DNA of 64,000 nucleotides, from contig CAZFVA010000006.1 of NCBI GenBank assembly GCA_964522105.1, positions 69,613 through 133,612 of the forward strand, given 5' to 3'. Numbering within the stretch: the stretch's first letter is position 1; every line of letters starts with the position of its first letter. Below are positions 1-9,524 of the stretch, piece after piece. The position numbers and the translations under genes were made by a program. Source of the stretch: JAGOFO01 sp964522105. GTDB taxonomy: Bacteria > Myxococcota_A > UBA9042 > DTJE01. The notes beneath the pieces are model-generated. The model worked only from the letters and a program-made list of their open reading frames with translations, had not been told where the DNA came from and made no database searches.

Positions 1-2227
1 GAAGCGGGCTTTCTTCGGTCACGCGGATTGCCGAACCGAGCTTTGCCAGCAGGTCTTCCTGATTCCACACGATTGCCATGCCTTCGCCACCAAGGACGAA
101 TGACGGGCGCAGCATCAGCGGGAACCCGAGGTCAGCGGCGGCCGCCAGCGCATCTTTGATGTTCAGCGAAGTCCGGCTTTCCGGCACCCGGACGTTCAGT
201 CTTTCGCACAGGGCGGCAAACGCCTTACGATCTTCGGCAAGTGCGATTCCGGCAGGCTGCGTTCCAAGGATCGGTACGCCTTCGGCATGCAGTCTGGCCG
301 CGACTTTCAGCGGGGTCTGGCCGCCAAGTCCGACAATGACACCCCGCGGTTTTTCGCGGCGGCACACTGCCAGCACGTCTTCTTCGGTAACCGGTTCAAA
401 ATACAGCCGGTCGGCCGTGTCAAAGTCGGTTGAAACTGTTTCCGGGTTGCAGTTGTAAAGGATTGGCTTCAGGCCTTCGTCGCGCAGGCCGGATACGGCA
501 GATACGCAGCACGTATCGAATTCAAGTCCCTGGCCGATGCGGTTCGGGCCGCTGCCCAGGATGATTACCGCGTCATTACCAAGTCCGCACCCTTCGCTTT
601 CAGTCCCGTGAGCACTGTAGAAGTACGGTGTCGCCGCCTGGAATTCCCCGGCGCACGTGTCAACGCCGCGATATCCCGGTTCAGGGCATCCGGCCGAAAG
701 TGTGCGCAGGTCAAGGCCGGTGGCGGCTGCAATTTCGGCATCGCCGATGCCGTGTGACTTCGCAAGTCCATATAATGATGCAGGAAGTTTGTCGCATCCG
801 TTGAAGCTGCTGATACGCGTCATCGTGCCGACAATTAACCTTATCTGCGACAGGAACCACGGGTCCCATCCGGTAATTCTGGAAACAGCGGTCTGCGGCC
901 AGCCACGCCGCAAAGCTTCGGCAATCAGCAGCAACCTGTCCGGTGACGTGTCGGTCAGCTTTGTGACAAGTTCGTTGTCAGATAACCCGGCGAAATTCCC
1001 CAGGATTCGTGGCGCACCTTTTTCAATGCTGCGCAACGCCTTGCCAAGCGCCTCGGTAAACGTCCGGCCAAGTGCCATGGCTTCGCCGATCGATTGCATT
1101 CTGGTCGTCAGCTTCGGATCCAGCCCGGGGAACTTTTCAAACGCCCAGCGCGGAATTTTCACGCAGACGTAATCAAGTGATGGCTCAAATGCCGCGACAG
1201 TCGTCCCCGTGATGCGGTTCGGCAGCTCGTCCAGAGTGTAACCAAGCGCCAGCAGTGTGGCGACGCGTGCAATCGGGTAGCCGGTGGCCTTTGAAGCCAG
1301 GGCCGACGAACGGCTGACGCGCGGGTTCATTTCAACGACGATCAGGCGCCCCGTTTCCGGGTGCAGCGCGAACTGAACGTTGGAACCGCCCGTATCTACA
1401 CCGATTCTGCGCAAAATCTTAAGCGACCAGTCGCGAAGTGTCTGAAGTTCCTTGTCTGTTAACGTCTGCGCCGGGGCGACAGTGACCGAGTCGCCGGTGT
1501 GGACGCCCATCGGGTCAACATTTTCAATGGAACAGATCATGATGCCGTTGTCGGCTTTGTCGCGGATGACTTCCAGTTCGAATTCCTTCCAGCCGATAAG
1601 TGACTCTTCGATCTGGATCGAGCCGACAGGACTGGCCCGCAGTCCAAGCTCGATGATCTGGCGAGCTTCGTCTTCGGTTTCGGCGATTCCGCCGCCTTCG
1701 CCGCCCAATGTGAACGACGGACGCAGGATGACCGGCAGGCCGATTTCCCTGACGGCTTTCATGCCATCTTCAAGGTTCTTGACCATGCAACCGCGCGAGC
1801 AGGGCAGGCCGATCGAATCCATAGCCTGTCTGAATTCTTCGCGATCCTCGGCCATTCTGATGGCATCGACGTTTGCGCCCAGAAGCTTGACGCCAAATTC
1901 CTGCCAGATGCCGCGTTCGTGACACTCGATGGCCAGGTTTAACGCCGTCTGTCCGCCTAGAGTCGTCAGCACGCCGTCAATCTGTTCCTTCTGCAGAATC
2001 CGTCTGACAACCCAGGGGCGCAGCGGCTCGACATACGTCGCGTCGCACAGATCAGGTTCAGTCATGACGGTCGCAGGATTCGGGTTCAGCAGAACGACGC
2101 GCAGACCTTCTTCCTTCAGTGCCCGAACAGCCTGAACGCCGGAATAGTCGAATTCGCAGGCCTGCCCGATGACGATGGGGCCGGAGCCGATAAGAAGAAC
2201 TGTCTTTAATGATGGATCACGTGGCAT
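1..2227 (-). CDS. carB: Carbamoyl-phosphate synthase large subunit (partial, 3' end outside window)
   Basis: CarB makes carbamoyl phosphate from bicarbonate, ATP and the ammonia delivered by CarA, feeding pyrimidine and arginine synthesis in the cytoplasm. The frame opens with ATG at 2227 (MPRDPSLKTVLLIGSGPIVI) and stays open to the window edge. The visible 742 codons are about the first two thirds of a family protein of roughly 1070 residues: the carboxyphosphate-forming half, the oligomerisation region and the start of the second ATP-grasp half. The N-terminal GSGPIVIGQ nucleotide loop and LGGQTALN segment are typical. The start overlaps the carA stop by 11 bases, which indicates translational coupling in a carAB operon. 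No defect is seen in the visible part. Confidence 0.97.
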   Translation of the reverse strand, partial: MPRDPSLKTVLLIGSGPIVIGQACEFDYSGVQAVRALKEEGLRVVLLNPNPATVMTEPDLCDATYVEPLRPWVVRRILQKEQIDGVLTTLGGQTALNLAIECHERGIWQEFGVKLLGANVDAIRMAEDREEFRQAMDSIGLPCSRGCMVKNLEDGMKAVREIGLPVILRPSFTLGGEGGGIAETEDEARQIIELGLRASPVGSIQIEESLIGWKEFELEVIRDKADNGIMICSIENVDPMGVHTGDSVTVAPAQTLTDKELQTLRDWSLKILRRIGVDTGGSNVQFALHPETGRLIVVEMNPRVSRSSALASKATGYPIARVATLLALGYTLDELPNRITGTTVAAFEPSLDYVCVKIPRWAFEKFPGLDPKLTTRMQSIGEAMALGRTFTEALGKALRSIEKGAPRILGNFAGLSDNELVTKLTDTSPDRLLLIAEALRRGWPQTAVSRITGWDPWFLSQIRLIVGTMTRISSFNGCDKLPASLYGLAKSHGIGDAEIAAATGLDLRTLSAGCPEPGYRGVDTCAGEFQAATPYFYSAHGTESEGCGLGNDAVIILGSGPNRIGQGLEFDTCCVSAVSGLRDEGLKPILYNCNPETVSTDFDTADRLYFEPVTEEDVLAVCRREKPRGVIVGLGGQTPLKVAARLHAEGVPILGTQPAGIALAEDRKAFAALCERLNVRVPESRTSLNIKDALAAAADLGFPLMLRPSFVLGGEGMAIVWNQEDLLAKLGSAIRVTEESPL

Positions 2228-3440
2228 CGGTGATCTCCTTGCCGGCATTGCGACGGGCGCTGTCCGAACGGCCGCGAATCTGGTCAGCGGCTTCCATGTT
2301 TTCAACAAATCTGTCGAACAGCGTCAGTGCGTCACGCGGTCCGGGGCTGGCTTCAGGATGAAACTGGACGCTGAATACCGGCCGGTCGCGAAGCTTCATG
2401 CCTTCGATAGTCTGGTCATGCAGCGAAATGTGTGTGATTTCAAGGTCCTGCGGCAGTCCATCCGGGTTGACTGCGAAGCCGTGATTCTGGCTGGTGATCC
2501 ATACGCGACCCGACTTGACGTTCTTTACCGGGTGATTGGTGCCGCGATGCCCGAAAGGCAGCTTCATCGTGTGTGCACCGAGCGCCAGCGCAAGTATTTG
2601 ATGACCAAGGCAGATCCCGAAGATTGGCAGGTCGCGCTCCTTCAGCAGGCGCTGAACTGTCGCGATGCCGGCGCTTACCATTGCCGGGTTGCCGGGGCCG
2701 TTAGACAGAAACACGCCGTCCGGGTCAAAGTCCAGGATATCCCTGGCATCTGTGTTTGATGGAAATACCGTGACGTGACATCCGCGCCAGGCAAGATTTC
2801 TGACGATGTTGCGCTTGATGCCGTAGTCGATTGCGGCGACACGGAACGCCCGCGCGCACTTTCTGACCGGAATCGGCGGGGTTTCCATGCTTTCCAGAAC
2901 AAAAGGCTCGGGGGATTCAACGGTCACCCGTTTCGTCAGGTCAACTGCATCAATCCCTGCGTACGACGCCAGTTGAGGCCTGATGACTTCCGGCGGCGTC
3001 CCGTCCGTAACGACAGCCGCCTTCATCGCGCCATTGGTGCGAAGGTGAATGACCAGGGCGCGGGTGTCGACGCCTTCCAGCCCCGGCACCTCGTTGGCCC
3101 GCAGCATGTCCTGAAGCGTGCCCCGGGCGCGCCAGTTGCTGTGTAACCTGCTGTAACTTGTAACAATAAACCCTGCCAGATGAAGCTTCCTGCTTTCAAC
3201 GTCTTCAGGGTTGACCCCGTAATTCCCGACATGGGGAACGGTAAGGGTCAGAATCTGTCCGCAGTACGAGGGGTCCGAAAGGGCCTCCTGATACCCGACC
3301 ATGCCGGTGGAAAAGACCGCTTCACCGAACCGAACGCCGCGCCATCCGAAGGGCAGACCGTTAAAAACGGTGCCGTCTTCAAGCAAAAGATATCCGGTAT
3401 TGGTCCAGGGAAGTGGAGACTGAATGGTGCTTGATTCCAA
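2217..3440 (-). CDS. carA: Carbamoyl-phosphate synthase small (glutaminase) subunit
   Basis: CarA hydrolyses glutamine and channels ammonia to CarB. The 407-residue protein has the small-chain N-terminal domain (about 10-145) and a class I glutamine amidotransferase domain (about 200-380). The nucleophile is Cys277 in the GICLGHQ loop, with His361 and Glu363 in HPEASPGP completing the triad, so the enzyme should be active. The start is TTG at 3440: it has an AAAGGA ribosome site just upstream and no in-frame ATG lies nearby. It is the first gene of the carAB operon, with a strong promoter about 50 bases upstream. Length is slightly above that of E. coli CarA because of a short charged C-terminal tail. 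Confidence 0.97.
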   Translation of the reverse strand: MESSTIQSPLPWTNTGYLLLEDGTVFNGLPFGWRGVRFGEAVFSTGMVGYQEALSDPSYCGQILTLTVPHVGNYGVNPEDVESRKLHLAGFIVTSYSRLHSNWRARGTLQDMLRANEVPGLEGVDTRALVIHLRTNGAMKAAVVTDGTPPEVIRPQLASYAGIDAVDLTKRVTVESPEPFVLESMETPPIPVRKCARAFRVAAIDYGIKRNIVRNLAWRGCHVTVFPSNTDARDILDFDPDGVFLSNGPGNPAMVSAGIATVQRLLKERDLPIFGICLGHQILALALGAHTMKLPFGHRGTNHPVKNVKSGRVWITSQNHGFAVNPDGLPQDLEITHISLHDQTIEGMKLRDRPVFSVQFHPEASPGPRDALTLFDRFVENMEAADQIRGRSDSARRNAGKEITDAT

Positions 3441-3489
3441 GGTCGATCCTTTACGTCAAAAAGGAGACATTATGGGTCGCGGTCGGGCA

Positions 3490-3519
3490 AAAATAGGCGA
3501 TTTTGGCCGCCTTTGTCAA
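3490..3519 (-). promoter_or_regulatory. Candidate sigma70-type promoter of carAB
   Basis: On the minus strand TTGACA (3519-3514) is followed after 18 bases by TATTTT (3495-3490). Transcription would start near 3483, giving a leader of about 43 bases before the TTG start of carA. This is motif reading only. Confidence 0.6.
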
Positions 3520-3589
3520 TCGTTGAATTGTTATCTTTCCAAGATCAAAGGGTTGCAGTTCCGGGGGTGTTTTCGGATGGTGGCGACTG

Positions 3590-5170
3590 TTACTTTGCAG
3601 GTGTTGCCGAGCAGACGGCCGGGGCTTCAATCTTACATATTTCTTCTTCTGGAACAGGGGTGCCGGCCAGTCTGGCGCGGATCCAGTCGAATTGTTCAGG
3701 CATTGACCAGAGCGCAGCCTGGGTGTGGCCTGCGCCCTGACATTCCATATGGTCGATCTGGAACCCGAGGCCGCACAGCGTCGTGATGTTGGCGGTCTGG
3801 CTCGGCGTGTCGACCAGATCGTCGGTTTCGCCGTACACGATCAGCGTTGGAATCTGGCGCAGTACGGGCACAGTCGTGGTGGCAAGGCTGTTTTCCTGGT
3901 AGTAGCACTTCCAGGGGCCGATGTCGTCCCAGCGCTTATCGACGGCGGCATTTACGAAATCAATATTGAACAGCATATCGAGCGTCGCCGTGTCGAGATC
4001 GACTTTCAAATCAACCTCGCATTTATCTTCTGGAAACAAATAGGTTCCTGCATTATCAGCAAAATAGTACGGGTCCGTATTCGTGAAAGCGTCTTCCAGG
4101 TCTGACGTTTCGCCGTACCAGAAGTGCATCGTTACGGCGCTGGACGCAAAAAGACCTGTGGAGTCGTTAATGCTGCCCAGTGCAATATTCATAAGTGACA
4201 TAAGATCAGTTGGCGGGACAAGCGCCACGACTGCCGGAACTTCGAATTCCGGGACATAATAGGGAGCCCATAAGCCGGTAAACAGGACGGCATGTCCGCC
4301 CTGAGAGGCTCCCCACAGTGAAACTTTGTTTGATGCCGGTGGATGGTTTTCCAGGCTTTCCATCAGTTGAAGCCCGCCCCTTACTGCATCCCAGGCCCCG
4401 ATTGCGGTCTGCTCGCCGACCAGATATCCGTGCTTGACGGTTGAACCACCGCCGAAACTGTTCATTCCAATGTAGTCCGGTGCCACGACGATGAAGCCAA
4501 GTGAAGCGACAGCGGCCGGTAATGCGCCATCTTCCATCCATTTGTCCTGATTGCTCGGGGCGCATGGGTCAGAAAAACCTGTAGTTCCGTGTTCGTAAAG
4601 AATGATTGGCAGATCTTCGGTAAATGGCAGCACGTCAACCGGCCAGGCAATAATTCCGGTCGCTTCAACCTGCTGGCCGCGATCCTGCGTTGTGTATCTG
4701 AATCTGTACGATGTGCTGCCGTAAACCACCGGACCCATGGCGGTAAACCCGGCGCCTTCAAGCAGGGCATTGATGGCGTCTGCTTCAAAGGTGTACATGA
4801 ATTCTGAACTTACAATCTGCCCCACCTGATCGCGGCTGATAAAACCATATGAAGGCATTCCACACAGGCCGTGCGGCGGGATCGGTGGTTCGACAACGTC
4901 GGCGACGTCGCTGCCGGTATCGGAATCCGTTGAAATATCAACAGGTTCAATTTCGTCGAGGTTTGTGCCGTCCAGAGGTTCGGGCCTGTCGGCCGTTGTG
5001 TCGGCAAGAGCGTCACCCGGGATGTTCCCGTCAGCAATGGCGTCCTGTGCGACATCGGCGTTGGCATCCGATCCAGTGTCCGTGTTGCTGTTGGATGTTG
5101 AACACCCGGCAATCATCAAACCTACAAGAATTGCTGAAACGCCGGTGAAAACGAAGCTTCTGGTGGTCAT
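3590..5170 (-). CDS. Secreted alpha/beta-hydrolase (lipase/esterase-like) lipoprotein
   Basis: This is a 526-residue predicted outer-surface or periplasmic lipoprotein. The start at 5170 is chosen for its GAGGAG ribosome site and because it yields a clean lipoprotein signal ending GLMIAGC (lipidated Cys23). Residues 24-95 are a low-complexity Asp/Thr/Ala tether. An alpha/beta-hydrolase fold follows, resembling secretory lipases (LIP family): EHGTTG around 193, nucleophile elbow GASQGG with Ser289, an acidic residue in VYGETDD near 450, and His482 in GAGHTQ. Cys pairs in the catalytic domain suit an oxidising compartment. The substrate is unknown; a lipid or other ester is a family-based inference. 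It runs in the same direction as carA, but the carA promoter sits between them, so it is probably transcribed separately. Confidence 0.85.
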   Translation of the reverse strand: MTTRSFVFTGVSAILVGLMIAGCSTSNSNTDTGSDANADVAQDAIADGNIPGDALADTTADRPEPLDGTNLDEIEPVDISTDSDTGSDVADVVEPPIPPHGLCGMPSYGFISRDQVGQIVSSEFMYTFEADAINALLEGAGFTAMGPVVYGSTSYRFRYTTQDRGQQVEATGIIAWPVDVLPFTEDLPIILYEHGTTGFSDPCAPSNQDKWMEDGALPAAVASLGFIVVAPDYIGMNSFGGGSTVKHGYLVGEQTAIGAWDAVRGGLQLMESLENHPPASNKVSLWGASQGGHAVLFTGLWAPYYVPEFEVPAVVALVPPTDLMSLMNIALGSINDSTGLFASSAVTMHFWYGETSDLEDAFTNTDPYYFADNAGTYLFPEDKCEVDLKVDLDTATLDMLFNIDFVNAAVDKRWDDIGPWKCYYQENSLATTTVPVLRQIPTLIVYGETDDLVDTPSQTANITTLCGLGFQIDHMECQGAGHTQAALWSMPEQFDWIRARLAGTPVPEEEICKIEAPAVCSATPAK

Positions 5171-5313
5171 CGGTTTGCTCCTCGCTGAATTACCCGACCT
5201 GGTTAGAATTTGACGCAGGCCGGAGTAGCCGAATTCTGTAACAACCGATGCTGTTTTGCAATTGACATTACGTACCATGTGACGGGGTTGATCCCGATTA
5301 TCCCCGTCCTCTA

Positions 5314-5342
5314 TTGACACTGGATGTCGCGCTTTCTAGACT
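5314..5342 (+). promoter_or_regulatory. Candidate sigma70-type promoter of the FGE-like lipoprotein gene
   Basis: TTGACA (5314-5319), a 17-base spacer, and TAGACT (5337-5342). The predicted start of transcription near 5349 leaves about 29 bases before the ATG at 5378. Confidence 0.6.
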
Positions 5343-5377
5343 TGCCTGCTGGTTTTGCCGCATGTGGAGTCTGCTTT

Positions 5378-6349
5378 ATGAACAAATTGATATTCCCGAT
5401 TTTGTTTGCATTATCTGTTGCCGGTTGCGTGTTCATGTCGGCATGTGCCCCGGCTGAAGTGACCCCCGAAGTCTGTGAACCCGCGCCGGAGTGTGTCCCC
5501 GATTGTACCAACAACGCATGCGGTGACGACGGGTGTGGCTGTTCATGCGGCGTGTGTGGCGACGGTTTCAAGTGCCGTGACACCCAGTGCGTCTGCGCAG
5601 TCTGCGGTGGCGAATGCGGGGAATGTCCAGATATTGAATGGATGCCGGTTACCGAAGGTTCGTTCATGCAGGGCTGTGAAGTTACCGATCCCGAAAGGAT
5701 ATCAAGGGATTGTGCCGATGATGAACTGCCCCGTCACAAGGTCACCTTGTCTTCGTTCAATGTCGCCAGGTTCGAGACTACGGTTGACCTGTTTAAGGCC
5801 TGTGTCGCCACCGGCGCATGTCTGGAACCTGTCAGTAACCTGCCTGGTTGCAATCTGAAGAAGACTGAACTCGGTCAGCATCCGGTCAACTGCGTCGTGT
5901 GGGATGACGCAGTTGATTTCTGTATGTGGGCCGGTGGCCGTCTGGGGTCCGAGTCTGAATGGGAGTATGCAGCGCGCGGAACCGACAACCGCCTGTATCC
6001 ATGGGGAAATGCCTATCCGTCATGCACCACGGCGTGGAGTGCCATTGATGACTGTGCGCAGCGCAGGACGTGGCCGGTCGGTATGGTACCTGATGGTGCG
6101 TCGCCTTTCGGGATTGAAGACATGGCCGGAAACGTGTCCGAGTGGGTTGCCGACCCGTGTCATCCTTTGAACTACAACGGCGCTCCAACTGACGGATCTG
6201 TATGGGAAAAAGATCCTCCGGGTGGATGCCGTGTTCACCGTGGTGGCGGGTACGGTGGCGGTAAGGAGCAAATTACGACCAGGAACCGCAACATCAGTAA
6301 TTCAATGAACACCCCGCAACCGGATCTTGGAATTCGTTGTTTCAAGTAG
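5378..6349 (+). CDS. FGE-like (formylglycine-generating-enzyme fold) Cys-rich lipoprotein
   Basis: This is a 323-residue predicted lipoprotein. The signal peptide contains LSVAGC (Cys17), with SAC (Cys23) as an alternative lipidation site. A short Cys-rich stretch (about 35-85, with the NNACGDDGCGCSCGVCGDG pattern seen in deltaproteobacterial surface proteins) precedes an FGE-sulfatase/SUMF1-type domain (about 90-323). The fold is recognisable from the EGSFMQG start, GGRLGSESEWEYAARG, YPWGN, MAGNVSEWVADP, HRGGGY and the terminal GIRCF. The paired catalytic cysteines of true formylglycine-generating enzymes, which follow the RGGSY segment, are absent here, so a binding or structural role is more likely than sulfatase activation. 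The ATG at 5378 is chosen because it begins the signal peptide; a weak GTGGAG site precedes it. Confidence 0.85.
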   Translation: MNKLIFPILFALSVAGCVFMSACAPAEVTPEVCEPAPECVPDCTNNACGDDGCGCSCGVCGDGFKCRDTQCVCAVCGGECGECPDIEWMPVTEGSFMQGCEVTDPERISRDCADDELPRHKVTLSSFNVARFETTVDLFKACVATGACLEPVSNLPGCNLKKTELGQHPVNCVVWDDAVDFCMWAGGRLGSESEWEYAARGTDNRLYPWGNAYPSCTTAWSAIDDCAQRRTWPVGMVPDGASPFGIEDMAGNVSEWVADPCHPLNYNGAPTDGSVWEKDPPGGCRVHRGGGYGGGKEQITTRNRNISNSMNTPQPDLGIRCFK

Positions 6350-6360
6350 TGTTTCGACTG

Positions 6361-6389
6361 TTGCACACATCTTCCGGTGGCCCTACAAT
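6361..6389 (+). promoter_or_regulatory. Candidate sigma70-type promoter of the MopE/Gly-rich lipoprotein gene
   Basis: TTGCAC (6361-6366), a 17-base spacer, and TACAAT (6384-6389), about 50 bases upstream of the ATG at 6439. Confidence 0.6.
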
Positions 6390-6438
6390 TTAACGCGTGA
6401 CGTCAATCACATTTTCAAATCGGTATGGGGGGCGCGGA

Positions 6439-9400
6439 ATGAAGCGGCTTATCGGCCTTATCCTTATAAGCACTGTAGTTTTCGCTGGTTGCACAAGTTT
6501 TCAAACCGCATCGGATTCCAATGGATCTGATGAAGACGGTTTTGTCGGTGTCGATGTCATTTATGACAACGGACAGGGCGATGCCAATACCGGCTTTGAT
6601 GCGCGCGATGTTAATGCGGGCGATGCTGTTGATGTGAGTGTTCAGGACGTAAAGTCGGATTCAAGCGACACCGCTAATAATCCCGACGGGACCGATGTCA
6701 GTGTCGACGATGACGGGCCTGATGCTGGTGATGCTTCCGGTGACACAGCGGCTGATGTTGATGTGATTACCGGTTCTCTGTATTACCGTGACAACGTTAA
6801 CGCGGGCCATGTGGCTGCCGGCAGCGAAGTCCAGTATTCAACGATTGTACAGAATGTTTCCAACGTACCGGTCTCGGTCGGTCCTGTTGTTTTTGCAGGT
6901 GGCGCGTGTCAGTGGCTGTCTGTGAATCCGGTCGAGGTTCGCGAACTTCAGCCCGATGAAAGTGTTGAAATCAGCGGTCTGCTCAGCCCTGATGCGGCGG
7001 CGGCGGCCGGTCCGTGCGTCGGGACGCTTGTCCTGACCACAAGTCTTGTGGAATTGCCCGAGGTCGAAATCAATGTCACCGGTCAGGTTACCAGACCGTC
7101 GATTTCTGTGTTTCCTTCCGTAGCAGATTTGCAGCTTGTGAACGCCCTTCCAGGGTGTCATTCCGTGACGACGTTGAACATTGAAAACACCGGCGAAGGG
7201 CCGATGTGGATTAATGCAATTTCGTTTACCGGCCCCCCTGGCCTGGAGATTACGTTGTCCGGTGTTCCCGCCACATTGCCGGTTTCTCTGGCGGCTGGTG
7301 GCGGCCTTACAAACATTCAGCTTTCATTCAATTTTGATCCGGCAACTGTTGGTGATTACACAGGTATTCTTTACGTTACTACCGATGCGCTGAATACGTC
7401 GGTTCTGGAAATTCCTGTGTCCGGTTCGTCTCGTGAGTGCGGGGCCGGGACACATCAGTGTTCATGCACCTGTTTTGCCGCTAATTCGGTCGATGCCTGC
7501 GGGACCAGTTGCGTGCCGTGCGAACCTGCAATCCCCGGCGGGCAGCCTGCCTGCATTCCTTCCGGCGATTCGTATGCATGTGACACAGGTTGTGGCGCAG
7601 GTTTTCATGCGTGTGGCCCGTCCTGTAAAGCTGATGACGATCCGAATGCGTGCGGTGCCGCGTGTACTCTCTGTTTTGCCCGCGCAAATTCAACCAGAGC
7701 GTGCGTTGACGGCCTTTGCGCTTTAAATTGCAACGATGGTTATGATGATTGTAATGGCGGCTACAACAATGGCTGCGAAACATCCTTGAATCTGCCGTCC
7801 AGTTGCGGCGAGTGCGGTCGTCAGTGTACGGCGCCGCTGCACGGAATTCCGACGTGCACCAACATGGAATGTACATTTGGCTGCGTGTCCGGGTATCACC
7901 CTGACGGCGCCGTCTGTGTGGTCAATAATATTGACAGTTGCTGTGGTGACAACGGGGTCGATGGGGCCTGCGTCAACTGCGCTTTCATGACCAATCCGAT
8001 GCCGTCAAACACTACCGGGACATGCATCGGCCTTATTGATTTCAACTGTGAAATGATCTGTCAGGACGGCTGGTTCAGCACGTCCGGAGGCATAAACGAC
8101 GGCTGCGAATGTCACTTTGTGTCCAATTTTGATCAGCCCGGCAACGGCATTGATGAAGATTGCGACGGTAACGATGGCGAGCCTGATCTGGCCTTTTACG
8201 TCAGTACAACAGGCAGTGATGGGGCCGACGGAAGCAGGGCCGCGCCGTTTAGAACTATCCAGAAAGGTATCAACATGGCGAAGGCTGCTTTTGTGAAGAA
8301 GCGGGTCTTTATCGCCGCCGGTACTTATCAGGAAAATCTGGTAGTTGACGGGCCGATTTCGCTGCTGGGCGGTTTCTCGACCGACGGTAACTGGACGTTC
8401 TCGGCGTCAAATACAACCACACTGGTGGCGCTGGCCATAGTGGATGGCCGCATTATGGCCATCGACGGTTCCAATATGACGACCGAAACGTGGATATCCG
8501 GGCTGAACATTGTGGCCGGGGCTTCCAATCAATCGGATAACGGCGCGGACGTTTACGGGATCAAGTGTTCCAACTGTGCCGGTCTTGGCATTGTAAACGT
8601 CAATATTCAGGCCGGTCCCGGTGGAAATCACGTCGCGACAGCGGCAGCGCCAGCCGGGGCTGCGGGCGGCAATGGCGGGGCTGGCGGGTACTACGTTACC
8701 CCTGGAACGGCAGGGGCATCAGCTTGCGGTCGCGAAGGCGGGGTAGGCGGCACCGGCGGTTATTATTTCACCTCCGGATATAAGGGTTTTGATGGTCTGA
8801 TTGTTGGCGCGGGCGGTGGTGCCGGCGGTTTAGGCGGCTGGTATGACAATGCTGATGATGGTGGCGCCGGTGCGTCATGTTCGGTCGTCGGAGGTGATTC
8901 TGACGGTGCGAAGACGATTGGAGCAGCAGCTGGTGGCTACTGGGTCGGAACCGCAGGAACACCAGGGGTTGCCGGCTGTTCCGGTCATGGCGGCGGCGGC
9001 GGCGGTGGCGGTTCCGGTTATGACAGCGGTGATTATTACGAAGATGGCGGTGGCGGAGGCGGCGGTGGCGCTGGTGGCTGCGGTGGTCCAAGTGGCCCTG
9101 GCGGCAAGGCTGGCGGCGCATCGCTCGGTATTTTCCTTGATAGCTCGACCGGCGCAACCGTGGTGGATTGTGTAATTTCGGCCGCCAACGCCGGTAACGG
9201 CGCAATCGGTGGACAGGGCGGGGCCGGTGGTGCAGGTGGTAACGGTGGTGTTGGCAATCAGGGCACTGCCGGTTGGTCGGGTGATGGTGGACGTGGTGGC
9301 TCGGGTTCTGGCGCCGGTTATGGCGGCGGCGGGGCCGGCGGCGTTTCGTTCGCTGTATACACGTCGAACACGGTGCTGACACTTCCTGGTTCAAATATTC

Positions 9401-9483
9401 TTTCCCACGGCGAACCCGGTGTCGGTGGTTCAACGAAGGGTACCAAGAACGCCGTGGACGGCGTTTCCGGCGACTTCAACTAG
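6439..9483 (+). CDS. Large multidomain lipoprotein: Asp-rich tether, Cys-rich and MopE-like parts, DUF1565-like region, Gly-rich tail
   Basis: This is a 1014-residue predicted surface lipoprotein. The ATG at 6439 follows a GGGGGG-rich ribosome site and gives a signal ending VVFAGC (Cys18). Residues 19-110 are an Asp/Val/Gly tether. Two Ig/ASH-like beta domains follow (about 115-330), then a Cys-rich segment (about 333-563) including DCNGGYNNGCET. A MopE-type acidic motif NGIDEDCDGND lies near 570. A DUF1565-like parallel-beta segment begins FYVSTTGSDG near 585 and contains the typical APFRTIQKGI. Residues of about 730-970 are extremely Gly/Ala-rich. Similar architectures occur in myxobacterial cell-surface proteins. 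No catalytic site is recognised; adhesion, metal binding or envelope structure are possibilities only. Confidence 0.8.
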   Translation: MKRLIGLILISTVVFAGCTSFQTASDSNGSDEDGFVGVDVIYDNGQGDANTGFDARDVNAGDAVDVSVQDVKSDSSDTANNPDGTDVSVDDDGPDAGDASGDTAADVDVITGSLYYRDNVNAGHVAAGSEVQYSTIVQNVSNVPVSVGPVVFAGGACQWLSVNPVEVRELQPDESVEISGLLSPDAAAAAGPCVGTLVLTTSLVELPEVEINVTGQVTRPSISVFPSVADLQLVNALPGCHSVTTLNIENTGEGPMWINAISFTGPPGLEITLSGVPATLPVSLAAGGGLTNIQLSFNFDPATVGDYTGILYVTTDALNTSVLEIPVSGSSRECGAGTHQCSCTCFAANSVDACGTSCVPCEPAIPGGQPACIPSGDSYACDTGCGAGFHACGPSCKADDDPNACGAACTLCFARANSTRACVDGLCALNCNDGYDDCNGGYNNGCETSLNLPSSCGECGRQCTAPLHGIPTCTNMECTFGCVSGYHPDGAVCVVNNIDSCCGDNGVDGACVNCAFMTNPMPSNTTGTCIGLIDFNCEMICQDGWFSTSGGINDGCECHFVSNFDQPGNGIDEDCDGNDGEPDLAFYVSTTGSDGADGSRAAPFRTIQKGINMAKAAFVKKRVFIAAGTYQENLVVDGPISLLGGFSTDGNWTFSASNTTTLVALAIVDGRIMAIDGSNMTTETWISGLNIVAGASNQSDNGADVYGIKCSNCAGLGIVNVNIQAGPGGNHVATAAAPAGAAGGNGGAGGYYVTPGTAGASACGREGGVGGTGGYYFTSGYKGFDGLIVGAGGGAGGLGGWYDNADDGGAGASCSVVGGDSDGAKTIGAAAGGYWVGTAGTPGVAGCSGHGGGGGGGGSGYDSGDYYEDGGGGGGGGAGGCGGPSGPGGKAGGASLGIFLDSSTGATVVDCVISAANAGNGAIGGQGGAGGAGGNGGVGNQGTAGWSGDGGRGGSGSGAGYGGGGAGGVSFAVYTSNTVLTLPGSNILSHGEPGVGGSTKGTKNAVDGVSGDFN
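8628..9357 (+). repeat. Glycine-codon-rich low-complexity tract inside the lipoprotein gene
   Basis: About 730 bases are dominated by GGN codons with runs such as GGCGGCGGCGGCGGTGG. The tract encodes degenerate Gly-Gly-Ala/Gly-Gly-Xaa repeats resembling PGRS-type proteins. Such tracts are prone to length change and to assembly collapse. The opposite strand stays open here because of composition, not because it codes. Confidence 0.8.
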
Positions 9484-9524
9484 ATTTATCATCTGATTTT
9501 GTGAATTATTTCACACTTTGGGTG

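Noticed and set aside
5378..6349. Active formylglycine-generating enzyme
   Set aside because: The cysteine pair after the RGGSY-equivalent segment is absent, and no sulfatase gene is nearby.
8768..9433. Long minus-strand open frame rich in Arg, His and Gln
   Set aside because: It is the complement of the glycine-codon tract; open only because of GC-biased repeats, with no ribosome site or domain.
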